Counted from the first letter of the stretch, positions 45,532 through 55,990 are shown. The stretch is 64,000 bases of DNA from Gautieria morchelliformis (GCA_015179125.1 WHVA01000156.1:1-64000), one strand, 5' to 3'. Program-made: numbers and translations. Notes: generated by a model from the letters alone, not told the origin.

Positions 45532-46858
45532 CTATGCGCAATATCTACAATAGATCAGCGAGGTTGTACCATGTATAAGACACGTCGCCGTCAAAGGTCC
45601 GTGGCTTGAAGGTGAGGAGAACAGCGGGAAAGGGGGCAAGACAAAAAAAAACTCACCTGCGCTCGCCGAAGTCCCCAAGCCCTGGGATGATGTAGGCCTT
45701 GTCGTTGAGCCCCTTGTCGATCCACCCTGTGATCTTAGCGCAAAACGAACATTTACCATGGGTCGGGTGTTCCGGCATACAGCCAGCACTGAGGGACATA
45801 CAACTCTTAATGACGGGAATCTTGAACAAAACGTGTTCAGGCCTTCCGGCGCGGCGATCTAAGGTCATAAGGAAAGGGCATCAGAACCCACGAGCACGGT
45901 AAGATGAAATGAACGGAAAGCACTAGATTAATGAATATGATCCGTTCTTCGGGGACGCCCTCGGCAAGGAGGACTTCGACTGCCTTCATCGCAGAACCGC
46001 CAGTCGCTGAAATTCTGCCATCTCACAAACCATTCGACGTCATTGGTTGAATGCGCATACCCAACATGGGGTCAAGCAACAGCACATATCGCGATGCGAT
46101 ATCTGGGGGAAACTGGAGGGCTATAAGCGTCTCATAATGGCAAGTAACATTAATGGCCCTGTTTGCAGATCACATGCGCACCTTGGAATAAAATAGTTTC
46201 GGCTGCGCGGTCTCTTCGTCCTAGGTTGAATCCCGACGCATGATAATAGATAGATAGATAGGCATCGAGCGGCCAGCAGGGACCTACCCTCTGTATTAAT
46301 ATCTTGCCTATCCGCACGCTTCTGCAGACTTCGCGAAGACCAGCTTCCATGGCCTTATAACGCGCAGATTCAGAAGTAACCATGGGCGATGAGCTCAAAC
46401 GGCCCCAGTGAAAACAAGCGCTGAAGCCACACCTCGCCGGCTCGAAGAATAGACACACCACAGATGCGCCCCTCGAACCCAACACCCTCATAAGTCGCGC
46501 CCTGTCACATATGGTATGAATTAGCATGTGCACCGTACGTCTCCGACGACACCCCCTCCCTTGGGTCTTTCCCGTGAAATTCACACCGGCACCAGACAGA
46601 CAGAGCCCACGCAGGCAGCCACGGTCCACTCACCGTAGGAGTCTCCACGGTCCTAGAAACTACCGGTAAATGGTTGAGGCCCTCTTCCACAAGCAGTCGG
46701 ATAATCCGGTCTGTGTAGAAGATGAAATCGCCGCGGGACGTGTCTTTGTCGCGAATGATGGTGTACAGCGCTTCGAGCTGTGTCGTTTGGGGGAGGGTGA
46801 GCACATTGTGAGGTATACCCGCGGGGGAGGGCTGGGAAGTCGACGCGTACAACACCAT
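45532..46858 (-). CDS. FUR1: Uracil phosphoribosyltransferase
   Basis: Nine exons: 46858-46634, 46501-46433, 46353-46288, 46220-46182, 46112-46061, 46006-45924, 45858-45802, 45733-45657 and 45544-45532 (13 nt); 226 residues, near the usual length of about 215-220. It catalyses uracil + PRPP to UMP in cytosolic pyrimidine salvage. The conserved blocks are in order: LYTIIRDKDTSRGDFIFYTD, RIIRLLVEEGLNHLPV, EGVGFEGRICGVSILRAGE, CRSVRIGKILIQRDEETAQP, the PRPP loop LLLDPMLATGGSAMKA (split by an intron after ML), NLIAAPEGLNTF, and GWIDKGLNDKAYIIPGLGDF near the C-terminus. All splice junctions agree in phase and the frame is intact. The ATG at 46856-46858 gives a normal-length N-terminus. Confidence 0.92.
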
Positions 46859-47712
46859 TGAGCACCAGTTGGACGGTAAATATATTTTAAACTCAGCGAC
46901 TGTCTAGGCTCGCGTAAGCAGAAAAAAAAAATAGGATCACAGAAACTAAGATTACAGCATCAACAAGTTGCCCAAGTTTTTCTGCACCAAGGTACAGTAA
47001 TTATTAATTAAGCTCTGGATCATGGCTTGTCTTGAAAGCCTTTCTGACCTTCTGGCCAGCACCAGCTCGGCGCTACGCTCGAACAGTTGGAGACGCGGGT
47101 AGTGCTGGGCGCAAACGGCGCCAGCCAATATTGCTGAGCCAGGCTTTTGATGCTCCACCTCAGGATGAAGGATAGTCCAAATTCACTGCAAGGCAGCCGA
47201 GCCGGCGGCCGGTAATCATCTCGTCGTGCTGTCTCTTACCTTTACTATCAGTCAGATGCGAGTACTCGTGCCGCTGGCTCCTCTGCAGTCGCCATCTAAA
47301 CGAAGGAAAACAAATGCCAATGGAGCTGCTTCCCTGTATCAGAGAGAGAATGGTCATTAATCAAGGCTCTCAAACCAGTACAAGTAGTTCATTCCCGGTG
47401 CAGCGTCTTGGCATGCCTTGAGCGATGTTTCCTATGGCTTCTATGTGCGAGACACGTCGATTATTTATGAAGAACTCGGCACTTTGAAGGCGCATCTCAC
47501 GTATCATCTATTAAGAACGAGCCTCACCCACGTCATACAGCCTTGCCAGGTGGAAGCATACAGGAAATACGGTATCACGTACTTATATGTGTGTCGGGGG
47601 TGATAATCTACAGCTGCAAGGGCCTATTATATGAGAAGGCACGTGCGCGGACCGTGCGCGCTCAGGTACCACGGCCACTCTGCCAAAGCTATCGGTTGCC
47701 CTGTCGTCAACA
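46859..47712. other. Intergenic region upstream of FUR1
   Basis: No gene is seen. The open stretches here are short and lack domains. It holds the FUR1 promoter on the right side of that gene; an A-rich patch (aaatatattttaaac near 46877-46891) lies just upstream of the start codon. Confidence 0.45.
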
Positions 47713-48375
47713 TTAATAGCGCAGATACTTTTGCAGAGGGATTTGGTGTGGCAGCTCATCCGGCGTGTCGACATCAAGATCCATCATCCCCGACCAAGAA
47801 ATTAAATTTTTAAAAAAAGTGTTACAAATTATATACTGCGATGTGTGCGCCCGTACGTGGTCGGTGCCTGTCTTTGCGGGCAATCGCCTCTGCACGGCTT
47901 TTTTCTCCTTTTTTGGGGGGTCTTCCCACCCCGAGGCCTCCTTCGACGGCTTCCACCCCCGTCCTCGCCGTCCTTGCCCTCCCACCCACCTCGCACTCAT
48001 ACCCTCCCCCACCTGCCTGCGGATACCTCTTAGTCCTCTGCGTGGCCTCTGCGAACGGCCGCGGTCCAAGGGCGCGTCGGGTTGGGAGTCCAAACCTCCA
48101 GTTTGTTCAGCCTGTCGTGTGGCTTCAACCCAGTTGACACTTGGAGATCTCGACGGGAGAGATCCCCAAGTGTCAACTGGGCTGAAGCCGCGCGACAGGT
48201 TGACTCCAGTTGGTTCAGCCCGTAGGGCGGCTTCAACAGCCCAGTTGGGACTTGGAGATCTCTCCCGTGGAATGGAATTAGAGGGGTGACCAGCAGCGAT
48301 TTTGTCTTGGACAGCTGAAGTCCCCGCGTCCGAACCAGGGTCAGCGCCCTGACGCTCCTTAGGCCTACGAGACAT
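47713..48375 (-). CDS. Hypothetical 220-residue protein with internal repeat
   Basis: A single ATG-started frame (ATG at 48373-48375) of 220 codons. The N-terminal half holds two related units (RSPSPNWAVEAALRAEPTG and RSPSVNWVEATRQAEQTGG), and the middle is Arg/Gly-rich. No known domain is recognised. The two units are the protein reading of a DNA inverted repeat at 48121-48189, and the composition is biased, so the frame could be fortuitous. A weak hydrophobic stretch near the C-terminus (FFKNLISWSG) is not a clear membrane segment. Confidence 0.35.
   Translation of the reverse strand: MSRRPKERQGADPGSDAGTSAVQDKIAAGHPSNSIPRERSPSPNWAVEAALRAEPTGVNLSRGFSPVDTWGSLPSRSPSVNWVEATRQAEQTGGLDSQPDAPLDRGRSQRPRRGLRGIRRQVGEGMSARWVGGQGRRGRGWKPSKEASGWEDPPKKEKKAVQRRLPAKTGTDHVRAHTSQYIICNTFFKNLISWSGMMDLDVDTPDELPHQIPLQKYLRY
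48121..48189. repeat. Inverted repeat with ~30-bp arms
   Basis: The left arm (ggcttcaacccagttgacac, then ttggagatctc) and right arm (gagagatccccaagtgtcaa, then ctgggctgaagcc) are near-complementary around a few bases at 48152-48157. A third, diverged copy in direct orientation to the left arm follows near 48229-48262. Confidence 0.75.
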
Positions 48376-48461
48376 TCAATTAGCTGTGATATTTGCCCGT
48401 TGCAGAGATTCTTATCTTTGGCAGGCATCCTCTGCCGCATCTGTGGGCGAGTGGCTAATAA

Positions 48462-48645
48462 ACTATCAGCTATTGGTATACAACGAAATCACCCAATTCT
48501 TACCTCCCTTCCATCACTTGTGCGTGGGGTTGAGGCTCGGGCTCGGGCTCGGCATCAGCTATCGGTATACAACAAACCACCCAAATCTTACCTCCCTTCC
48601 ATCACTTGTGCATGGGGGGGTTGGGGTGAGGGCTCGGGCTCGGCA
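48462..48645. repeat. Two tandem copies of a ~93-bp unit
   Basis: Each unit runs from 'atcagctat(t/c)ggtatacaac' through 'cttacctcccttccatcact' to a (ggctcg)n run. The second copy carries a few substitutions and a short G-run expansion. A partial third copy (accatcacttgtgc) follows at about 48664. Confidence 0.75.
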
Positions 48646-48657
48646 GTCGGCGAGCCG

Positions 48658-49430
48658 CTAATAAACCATCACTTGTGCTTGGGTGGGTTTCTGACGCGGA
48701 CCATCTGTTAAGTTCTCTACCTTTATGCCTTCTGCCTCGGTGGACTCAGTAATAGCTTGTAGTCGGGACTGATATTCGACATTTTGTGCCTCGAGTGGGC
48801 CTTGCAGCTCATTATTTTCGGGGCTCCCGTGACTGTGGCCGTTCTCGACGCTGGGGTCGTCCGTTAACGTGTCGTTAGAGAAAGGACCGAACTCGCTCGA
48901 GACGGCGTCCGCCTGACTGAGACTGCTCCCCGGACGGGGCCTCGGATTGTGATTACGAAGAGTCTTGACTTCTGTGATACGCTCCATGAGTTTGTTCAAG
49001 TCCTCGTCTGGCAGGCTGTCTAAGTCCAGGCCCAAGCGCGCATACGCTGCTTCATGTTTGGCATAGGTCCTGTCAACGTCGCCGACCGAGTCTGAGACAG
49101 GTGAGTCGGGGCGAGTGGCAGGCGTTGCTGCGGAGGCGTTCTCCAAATCAGCGCTGGCGCGCTCACGCTGCTTGCGAACAGTTTCTGGGTCACTGAATCG
49201 GAAGACATGGTGTTCACCTAGATATCTAATCAGCATAATACAAATAGCCAAGTTGATCGCAATTTACCGAGAATGATACGGGAGCCAGAACGAAGAGTGT
49301 AAGACTACATAAAGACCCCATTAGGTTAGGCAAGCCCAATCAATGCAGGGTACGACTCACCTCCCCAACTGTCAGCTGCTTGCCGTTGAGGAACTGTGGG
49401 TATGAGCCCTGAGGACCATCAACAAGCACG
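48658..49430 (-). pseudogene. Kinesin-3 (KIF1/Unc104-like) fragment, distal part: end of FHA domain and following linker
   Basis: Reading on the minus strand, exon pieces give FLNGKQLTVGE, then SYTLRSGSRIIL, then GEHHVFRFSDPETVRKQRE with in-phase introns. This is the second half of the FHA domain of kinesin-3 motors. The following 180 residues (LGLDLDSLPDEDLNKLMERI, ITEVKTLRNHN, SRLQAITESTEAEG) also match the segment after the FHA in these proteins. The frame runs into unrelated sequence and stops at 48658. The first half of the FHA lies beyond the LTR element (55991-56684), so the gene is split. There is no motor domain in the window, so this is a dead fragment. Confidence 0.8.
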
Positions 49431-49478
49431 AGTTACTAAATTCGTATCGTTTTGCCGTTTTGCCGTTTGGCTGGGCAC

Positions 49479-49814
49479 TGTGAGGGCAACACTAATGACG
49501 AAGCCACAACCAAAGATACTCAAGGAGATAAGAGCCGATACTAGGACAATGACCAACTGTGTAGTGGGTATCCTCAGAGATCAAGCTGAGGAAACGCCAC
49601 CACACGGGCTACAGTCTTATAGCGCTGGCAAGGCTTACATAATAGGGGAGACGGAAACTTGTAGAAGGTTACGGAAGGTGACAGAATGTGACATGTGACA
49701 GAGTGTGATGGAATGTGATGGAAGGTTACGGAAGGTTATGGAAACTGACGGAAGGTAACGGAAACTCATGGAAGGAAATAGAAACTTGTGGAAGGAAATG
49801 CGTGAACCCTGACA
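49479..49814 (-). repeat. Left (3') LTR of the chromovirus
   Basis: 336 bp from TGTGAGGGCAAC to GAACCCTGACA. Half of it is a degenerate repeat of (g)gaaggttacggaa-like units. It lacks the internal duplication present in the right LTR and in the solo copy at 14065. Confidence 0.9.
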
Positions 49815-49867
49815 TCACCCCCCTCTCAATGCTTGTCGTCCCGACAAGCACAGCTGCCACCTAGCCC

Positions 49868-50422
49868 TCAACATCCACCGAGACATCGTTTCCAAGTATG
49901 CCACAGGCGTGACCACCATCTCTCCCGGCCCTTCCCTTCCTGGTAACGCAGGTCAATGATGAGCTCAGGGGGATTGGGGTCCATGGGCAAGTGCGGCCCT
50001 CGGAACCTTGCTCGACGTATTCGCTCTCCTGCCATGTTACGGAAACGCCACCCCACCCAGCCTTCGAAAGTGTAGGGGGTTCCACAAGGGGGGGTTCCAT
50101 CGTTGAGGAAGACAGGGTCGCCGACGTAGTACGTGTTCTCTCGTCTGTGTCGGGGTCTGAGGAATGCGAGTGCAGGGCGAGTGGGCGCCTGACTCTCCGC
50201 TGGTGTGAGGTCCTCAGAGCTGACGGACCACTTTGAAGACCATGCGACGTCGAGATCACGGCAGTCAAGCATCCTTTGTAGCTTGGCTTCACTGGCTGCT
50301 CTGGATGACGAGAAGCCGGAGAAGTGCAGGAGGGTGGGATCGACACGTGACATGTTTGGCAGGTCAGAGAGGTTTTGGGTGAAGCTGGGGAGGGCAACAA
50401 GCTCAATGGCGGGTGAGGACAT
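49868..50422 (-). CDS. Extra ORF of the chromovirus, downstream of the chromodomain
   Basis: A 184-codon ATG-started frame on the element's sense strand, between the chromodomain piece and the 3' LTR. It contains VALPSFTQNLSDLPNMSRVD, a segment ending NTYYVGDPVFLNDGT, and VGWRFRNMAGERIRR with LIIDLRYQEGKGRERW. There is no signal peptide or membrane segment, so nothing suggests an envelope protein. I do not recognise the family. It could be an element-specific accessory gene or a captured host fragment. Confidence 0.6.
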   Translation of the reverse strand: MSSPAIELVALPSFTQNLSDLPNMSRVDPTLLHFSGFSSSRAASEAKLQRMLDCRDLDVAWSSKWSVSSEDLTPAESQAPTRPALAFLRPRHRRENTYYVGDPVFLNDGTPPCGTPYTFEGWVGWRFRNMAGERIRRARFRGPHLPMDPNPPELIIDLRYQEGKGRERWWSRLWHTWKRCLGGC

Positions 50423-50528
50423 GGTTGATGGATGTGGTGGGGTCGATGCAGTGGAAGTGAGCGGTCACAGGTGGAGAGGGGATATATAGCTTATCAGAAT
50501 GAATTGGTTAGGCGGAGGCCGATATCGC

Positions 50529-50810
50529 TTATCTTTGGGGTTCTGGACCCTTGACATCATAAGTAGAAGCCCTGCCTGCTGTCCAGTTGAAGAGAGTTTG
50601 CCTGGAAGGTTCTGTGAAGTTCTGAAATCTCTGGAAGGGGAGGGACATATATGTGGCTGCTGAGATACGCTGAGGTGCCTCTGGGTTCTGCCGGTGAAAT
50701 TCTTTAACAAGTTGCTTTGCCCCAGAGACATCTTTCGCTGGTAGCCAGAGATCATCGGCAGCTCCATAGCCCTTCCAGCACACGAGATACTCCAACCTTC
50801 CACGGAACAT
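50529..50810 (-). other. Chromodomain part of the chromovirus integrase
   Basis: The stretch LEYLVCWKGYGAADDLWLPA is a typical chromodomain core (aromatic residues Y, W and W of the methyl-lysine cage region). It sits at the C-terminal end of integrase, as in other fungal chromoviruses, where it guides insertion toward modified chromatin. Confidence 0.85.
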
Positions 50811-53800
50811 CCTGCTGTCTAGAATCCTTTCAACTTCATATTCTTCGGCTCCATCCCGTATGACAGGGGGGGTGGTGGAGGGGCATGACGTTCAAGGATT
50901 GGGTCATCTTCATATGGCCGAAGCAGGACGACAGAGAACACTGGATGTGTGCGACCAAAGGATGCAGGAAGATTTAGACCATAGGCATTTCGTGAGACCA
51001 CCTTATTAACAGTGTAGGGGCCTAGCCACTTGTGGTCTAGCTTCTTCATTGGGCGAGTGGTTGTGATGTTTTGTGCATTGAGCCAGACCTTGTCACCAAG
51101 CTTATAAACTGGGGCTGCTTTATGGTGCACGTCATAGAAGCGTGCCATGTCCTCTGCTGCCTTGGACAGGGCCGAACGAGCTTCTCTTGTGGCCGCTTCC
51201 ATCCGTGTTGTGAACTCATCCAGGGCCTCGAGTCGAGTTTCCCGGACTGGTTCCAGTCCCAGCCTTGGATGTTGGCCACTGTCCAACATGAAGGGTGTAG
51301 TCTGGGTTGAGGCGTGGATTCGGTTGTTATAGGCAAACTCGGCCAAGGATATCCATTCAAACCAATCATCCTGATGCTGGTTGATGAATAGTCGAAGGTA
51401 TTGCTCAATCTCCTGATTAACCCTTTCAGTCTGTCCATCAGTTTGGGGGTGATAAGCAGTAGAGGCAGCGACTTTGACACCAAGAAGTTTGTTCAGTTCA
51501 CGCATGAACTGGGAGATGAACTGTGTGCCTCGATCACTGATGATTTCTTCAGGGAGCCCATGAAGTTTCCAAACATGATCACGGAAGAGTCGGGCAACTC
51601 CCACCGAAGTTACATCTGAAGTGGTGGGAATGACATGTGCACGCTTTGAGAGGCGATGACGACAACAAGGAGAGCATCATAGCCATGACTGGTAGGCAGT
51701 TCTATGATCAAGTCAACAGACATAACCTGCCATCTACGGTCTGGGATACGGTTTGGTAGAAGCTTGCCAATGGGAGAAGCAGGGAAGGTTTTTGTCCGGT
51801 TGCACAGGTCACAGGCCTTCACGTATTTTGCAATGTAACGTCCCATCCCAGGCCACCAGTAACTCCGAGCAACTAGTTCAGTGGTTCTCCAACACCAGGG
51901 TGACCGGTGAGAGGCATGTCATGGTGCGCTTTCACTATGTCATGTCGTAGTTTTGCATCAAGCGGCACGTACACTTTGTTGTGATAGAGGACAAGCCCAT
52001 CCTGTTCAGACCACTCTTCTCCTCGTAAATTTCCAGAGGAGCCCAGTTCTTTGAGAGCCTTGACAACCTTTTCATCCCGGTCTACACAGTTCCTTACTCG
52101 ATTGAGGAAAGCATCACCTTCACCTGGGACTAACTGCGCGCCAGCCTCTGGAGGATTCGCCTTGATGTGGAACAGGTCAGGGGTAAGTAAGACTTGATTT
52201 TGGTTGTCTTCCTCCCCCTGCTTATGATCCACGTGTCGTGAGAGTGCATCAGGCTTGGCTGAATGACGACCAGGACGATGGATCAGCTCAAAATCAAAGC
52301 GAGAGAGGTAGAGTGACCAGCGTGCTTGACGACGGTTCAGGTTTTGTGCAGTGTGGAAGTAGGTGAGATTCTGATGGTCATTGAGAATCTCAATCTTGTG
52401 CTTCGTTCCCTCTAAGATGTGGCGCCATTCCTCTAATCCCCGAATCACAGAAAGAAGTTCCTTGTCATGGATGGCATAGTTGCGTTCAGCATTATTGAGG
52501 CTTTTGGAGACAAACCCCACAGGCCGCCATTTGCCATCATCACATAGCTGGGACAGTACTGCTCCTGTGGCATAGGCTGAGGCATCTGTTTCAAGACGGA
52601 AATGTTTGTCTTGATCAGGGAGGACAAGGATCGGTGTTGAGGTGATGAGGAGTTTGAGCTTGTCGAAGGACATTTGCTCTGGGCCATTTGGATCCCAAGA
52701 CCATTGGGCATCCTGTTTTGTCAACTGGTTGAGGGGCTTTGCAATGTGTGAGAAGTCTTCCACAAATCTACGGTAGAAGTTGATGAAACCAAGGAATGAT
52801 TTGACTTCAGTGACGTTACGTGGTATTGGCCAGTCCCGCACCCCTGCAACCTTGACTGGGTCCATGGCAACCTGTCCTTGAGAGAGGATGAGGCCGAGAT
52901 ACTCCACCTCTAGTTGCTCAAATAGGCATTTTTCAGGTTTGAGGTACAGGTTGTTGGCCCGGAGGATTTCAAGGACACGTCATACAATCCTACGATGTTC
53001 TTCAAGCGACTCTGTGAAGATGAGAATGTCGTCCATGAACACCACCACAACCCCTTCATCGATGAGACTCTTGAAGATGTCATTCATCATCGTCTGGAAG
53101 GTTGCTGGGCTGTTCGTGAGTCCAAAAACATGACTAGAGGTTCATACAGGCCCCTATTTGTCCGAAAGGCTGCCTTCCACTCATCTCCCTCTTTTATGCG
53201 TACATTATTATATCCCCAGCGAATGTCAAGCTTTGTGAAGTATTTAGCCCTTCCAGCAGCAATCTTATTCATGATGTCTGGAACAAGGGGCAAAGGATAG
53301 GCATTCTTGATTGTTATATCATTGAGCTTCCGGTAGTCTTGCACAAATCTAAGACTGCCGTCCTTTTTCTTCACAAAGAAGACTGGAGATGCCATAGGTG
53401 ACTTGGAAGGACGGATACGATGGCTCTTCAGGTTCTCCTCAAGGAAGTTATCCAGTTCCCTTTGCTCAACCGGTGACATTGGGTAAACCTTTGTGCTGAA
53501 GGGTTGTGCACCTGGAGTGAGCTCAATTGCATGGTCCCAGGGCTTTCGAGGAGGCAGTTGGTCAAATGACTCCTTAGAAAACACATCCTTGAACTCCTGG
53601 TATGGTTTGGGGACAAGGTCCTCGAAGGATCTGACTGGTGCAGACTTGCTGGCCCGTTCAGCAAGCTGTTGGGAGACAGTCCAGCCTGCACCAATCATTT
53701 CAGGACTCTCGTTCACAAAGATGACAAAGGTCCTGTCTCCTTCCTCAAGTAGGGAGCGGGTGTGCTGTATGGGAACCTCCTCTTGATCTACACTCTCTTC

Positions 53801-53848
53801 TGGAACAGTTTCGACTGTGGGCCCTCTGACAAAGGTCTGCCCCCACAT
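50811..53848 (-). other. pol region of the chromovirus (RT, RNase H, integrase)
   Basis: Recognisable parts, in sense order: RT with YPLPLVPDIMNKIAAGRAKY and the catalytic block VVVVFMDDILIF (about 53035); RNase H with FRLETDASAYATGAVLSQ (about 52590); the integrase zinc region with YVKACDLCNRTKTF (about 51810); and the integrase core with DRGTQFISQFMRELN and AYHPQTDGQTERVNQEIEQY (about 51430-51530). Several breaks divide the region. Confidence 0.9.
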
Positions 53849-54423
53849 GACTTGGGACAGCGTGTCATCTTCACATCTCCTGTACGCCAGTCAACTTCTG
53901 GGTTGTGTTCAACAAGCCATGTGTGACCAAGAATGATGGCAAGTCGTCCAAGGCTCGTGACGGAGAATGTGGCACATTCCGTATGATCCCCAAAGGTGCA
54001 AATGAGGTCAACTTCTTCCTTGATTGAGCCAGCCTCATTTGGGGTACCATCAATATTGTAGACGGGGATGGCACGGGGTAGGGGACGGGTCCGAAGTCTG
54101 TGTTCCCTTACAAACTCCACATCGATGAACATCCCTGTAGCACCACTGTCAAGGAGGGAGTCAATTGCAAGTGGATGCCCTGTGTCAACGGAGTGGACCT
54201 TGAGAGGTACTTTGGTGCATCGGCGGAGGTCAGCAGTACGGACATATAGAGGGACTGGAAGGTTTGCATTAGCAACTGGAGCGATGGGTTGGGTTTTTGG
54301 CATGGCTGGTTTGGTTTCAGTTCGATCAGGGATAGGAGAAGGATGCATCATATCGCCTGTGATCCCTATTGTACATGTTTCGAGAACTGAAAACCGATTC
54401 GTCGAGCGGGGCATGTCTTTCAC
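53788..54423 (-). other. Aspartic protease region of the chromovirus
   Basis: The stretch LAIDSLLDSGATGMFIDVEF holds the D-S-G motif of retropepsin-type proteases. It lies between the gag zinc knuckle and RT, the usual position. Confidence 0.85.
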
Positions 54424-54434
54424 CGCTGACTGGC

Positions 54435-55541
54435 CTAAAAACCCTTTCCTTCATCTTGGACAGGGGCTTCCACCTTCTGTTTGCGTTCCTCCATCGCCGC
54501 TGCCACAGATTTAGAGACAATTGCTGCAATGTCCGCCTCTGTGAGGTTTGCGCGGATTCGTGGCTTGTGAGGTTCAGGACAGTCTGGTGAAATGTGACCA
54601 GGTCTCTTACAGTTGTAGCAGGTCCGTGTTTCGGTGCGGCGGCGGGATGAGTCAATGTCCATAGGTGTCGCATTACTGGGTGGTGCTGTGACAACAGGAG
54701 CCGTAGCAGGAGTGTGGAGTGGTCGGGCAGGAGGAGGGCGATTAGGGACATGAGGTGTCTGTGCCTTCCTGACCTCTAACAGACGGCGATGATTGCGGTC
54801 AATCTGACAGGCTGCTTCCTTCCAGGCTTTGAGGTTGGATGGAAGAAAGGGCTGGGCGTGGATCTTATCAAGGATACCTGCTGGAAGGCCACGAGCATAG
54901 GCATCCTCGAGTGCCTCATCATTAAAGCCTGTCCTGCCTGCCAGGATCTCAAATTGAGCCGTGTATTCATCTGCCGACATTCCTGACGCCATCCTAAGGT
55001 CATGCAGTTTAGTGCGAGCCGTTCTGGCACGATCTGGGTCACCAAAGGCCTCCTCCACACGTTTAATGAACCCCTCCAGAGTGGATATAGAGGAGGTGCC
55101 ATCAATGACAGCCTGTGTCTCGTTGTGTGCCCATATCTCCGCAGAGCCTCCTGTCATGAAGGAAAGAGCATATAGGATCTTTGTGCGCTCATCTGGGAAG
55201 GATGCTGGCTGGACAGCGATGGACAATCTGATAGACCTGATAAACCCTTCAGTCTCTGCACGGTCTCCATTGAACTTCTCCGGTTCCGCTGCTTTGATAG
55301 AGCGAGTAGATGGAGGGACACTGTGAGGTACTGAGGGCGCAAGGGCTTGAGCAGCAGCAACAGCAGCGTTGGTGGCAGCATTGGCTAAGTGGTCATGAAC
55401 GTTAACAATCTGACTGTGCAGTTCCTGATTCTGCAGTTGAAGTTGCTGCAGCTGCTGTGCTTGGCTGGAAAGGAGGCCTCGAAGAAATGGCCCATGGTCA
55501 CCCAGGGAGTCCCAGTATGCGTCTGGGAGTTGGTCTGCCAT
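54435..55541 (-). CDS. gag of the chromovirus (CCHC zinc knuckle)
   Basis: 368 codons starting MADQLPDAYWDSLGDHG. The N-terminal part has a Gln/Leu-rich coiled stretch. The middle is a retrotransposon gag domain (FNGDRAETEGFIRSIRLSI, KILYALSFMTGGSAEIWAH). The C-terminal part has a CCHC knuckle, CYNCKRPGHISPDC. It codes for the nucleocapsid-like structural protein of the element. This frame is open along its whole length. Confidence 0.9.
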   Translation of the reverse strand: MADQLPDAYWDSLGDHGPFLRGLLSSQAQQLQQLQLQNQELHSQIVNVHDHLANAATNAAVAAAQALAPSVPHSVPPSTRSIKAAEPEKFNGDRAETEGFIRSIRLSIAVQPASFPDERTKILYALSFMTGGSAEIWAHNETQAVIDGTSSISTLEGFIKRVEEAFGDPDRARTARTKLHDLRMASGMSADEYTAQFEILAGRTGFNDEALEDAYARGLPAGILDKIHAQPFLPSNLKAWKEAACQIDRNHRRLLEVRKAQTPHVPNRPPPARPLHTPATAPVVTAPPSNATPMDIDSSRRRTETRTCYNCKRPGHISPDCPEPHKPRIRANLTEADIAAIVSKSVAAAMEERKQKVEAPVQDEGKGF

Positions 55542-55588
55542 AGGCTGAGATGAAGGCTGGTTAAGAAAAGTGTGTGGGGTGTCCTATG

Positions 55589-55598
55589 AGCTTGATCT
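55589..55598 (-). promoter_or_regulatory. Putative self-priming primer-binding site of the chromovirus
   Basis: On the sense (minus) strand the sequence 2 nt after the 5' LTR is AGATCAAGCT. It is the exact complement of AGCTTGATCT inside the LTR (sense, 55768-55759), about 34 nt downstream of a TATA box (TATAAG, 55802-55797), where the mRNA 5' end is expected. It does not begin with TGG, as a tRNA-primed site would. This is the arrangement of self-primed Tf1/sushi-type elements. Confidence 0.6.
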
Positions 55599-55600
55599 TC

Positions 55601-55985
55601 TGTGAGGGCAACACTAATGACGAAGCCACAACCAAAGATACTCAAGGAGATAAGAGCCAATACTAGGACAATGACCAACTGTGTAGTGGGTATCCTCAGT
55701 TTATAACTCTACCAACGATAGATACATGGGGACTTGCCTGTGTAGTGGGTATCCTCAGAGATCAAGCTGAGGAAACGCCACTACACGGGCTACAGTCTTA
55801 TAGCGCTGGCAAGGCTTACATAATAGGGGAGACGGAAACTTGTAGAAGGTTACGGAATGTGACATGTGATGGAGTGTGACAGAATGTGATGGAAGGTTAT
55901 GGAAGGTTATGGAAACTGACGGAAGGTAACAGAAACTCATGGAAGGAAATAGAAACTTGTGGAAGGAAATGTGTGAACCCTGACA
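55601..55985 (-). repeat. Right (5') LTR of the chromovirus
   Basis: 385 bp from TGTGAGGGCAAC to GAACCCTGACA. Compared with the left LTR it carries a roughly 50-bp duplication around 'tgtgtagtgggtatcctcag'. A TATA box (TATAAG on the minus strand) lies at 55797-55802. Confidence 0.9.
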
Positions 55986-55990
55986 GGCAC

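Larger units (their letters stand above)
49479..55985 (-). mobile_element. Full-length Ty3/Gypsy chromovirus (family C), LTR to LTR
   Basis: The left LTR is 49479-49814 and the right LTR 55601-55985. A perfect 5-bp target duplication GGCAC lies outside (49474-49478 and 55986-55990). Coding order on the minus strand is gag, protease, reverse transcriptase, RNase H, integrase, chromodomain and then an extra ORF. Integrase follows RNase H, which defines Ty3/Gypsy, and the chromodomain defines a chromovirus. The element is complete in layout, but its pol region is broken in roughly three or four places, so this copy is a fossil. The two LTRs differ by one internal duplication and a number of substitutions, so the insertion is not very recent. 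It interrupts the FHA part of a kinesin-3 gene. Confidence 0.93.

Noticed and set aside
48465-48711. Plus-strand frames of 90-103 codons
   Set aside because: Produced by two tandem 93-bp units; no domain and no conserved start.
51071-51619. Plus-strand frames over the integrase region
   Set aside because: Shadows of the minus-strand pol coding sequence.
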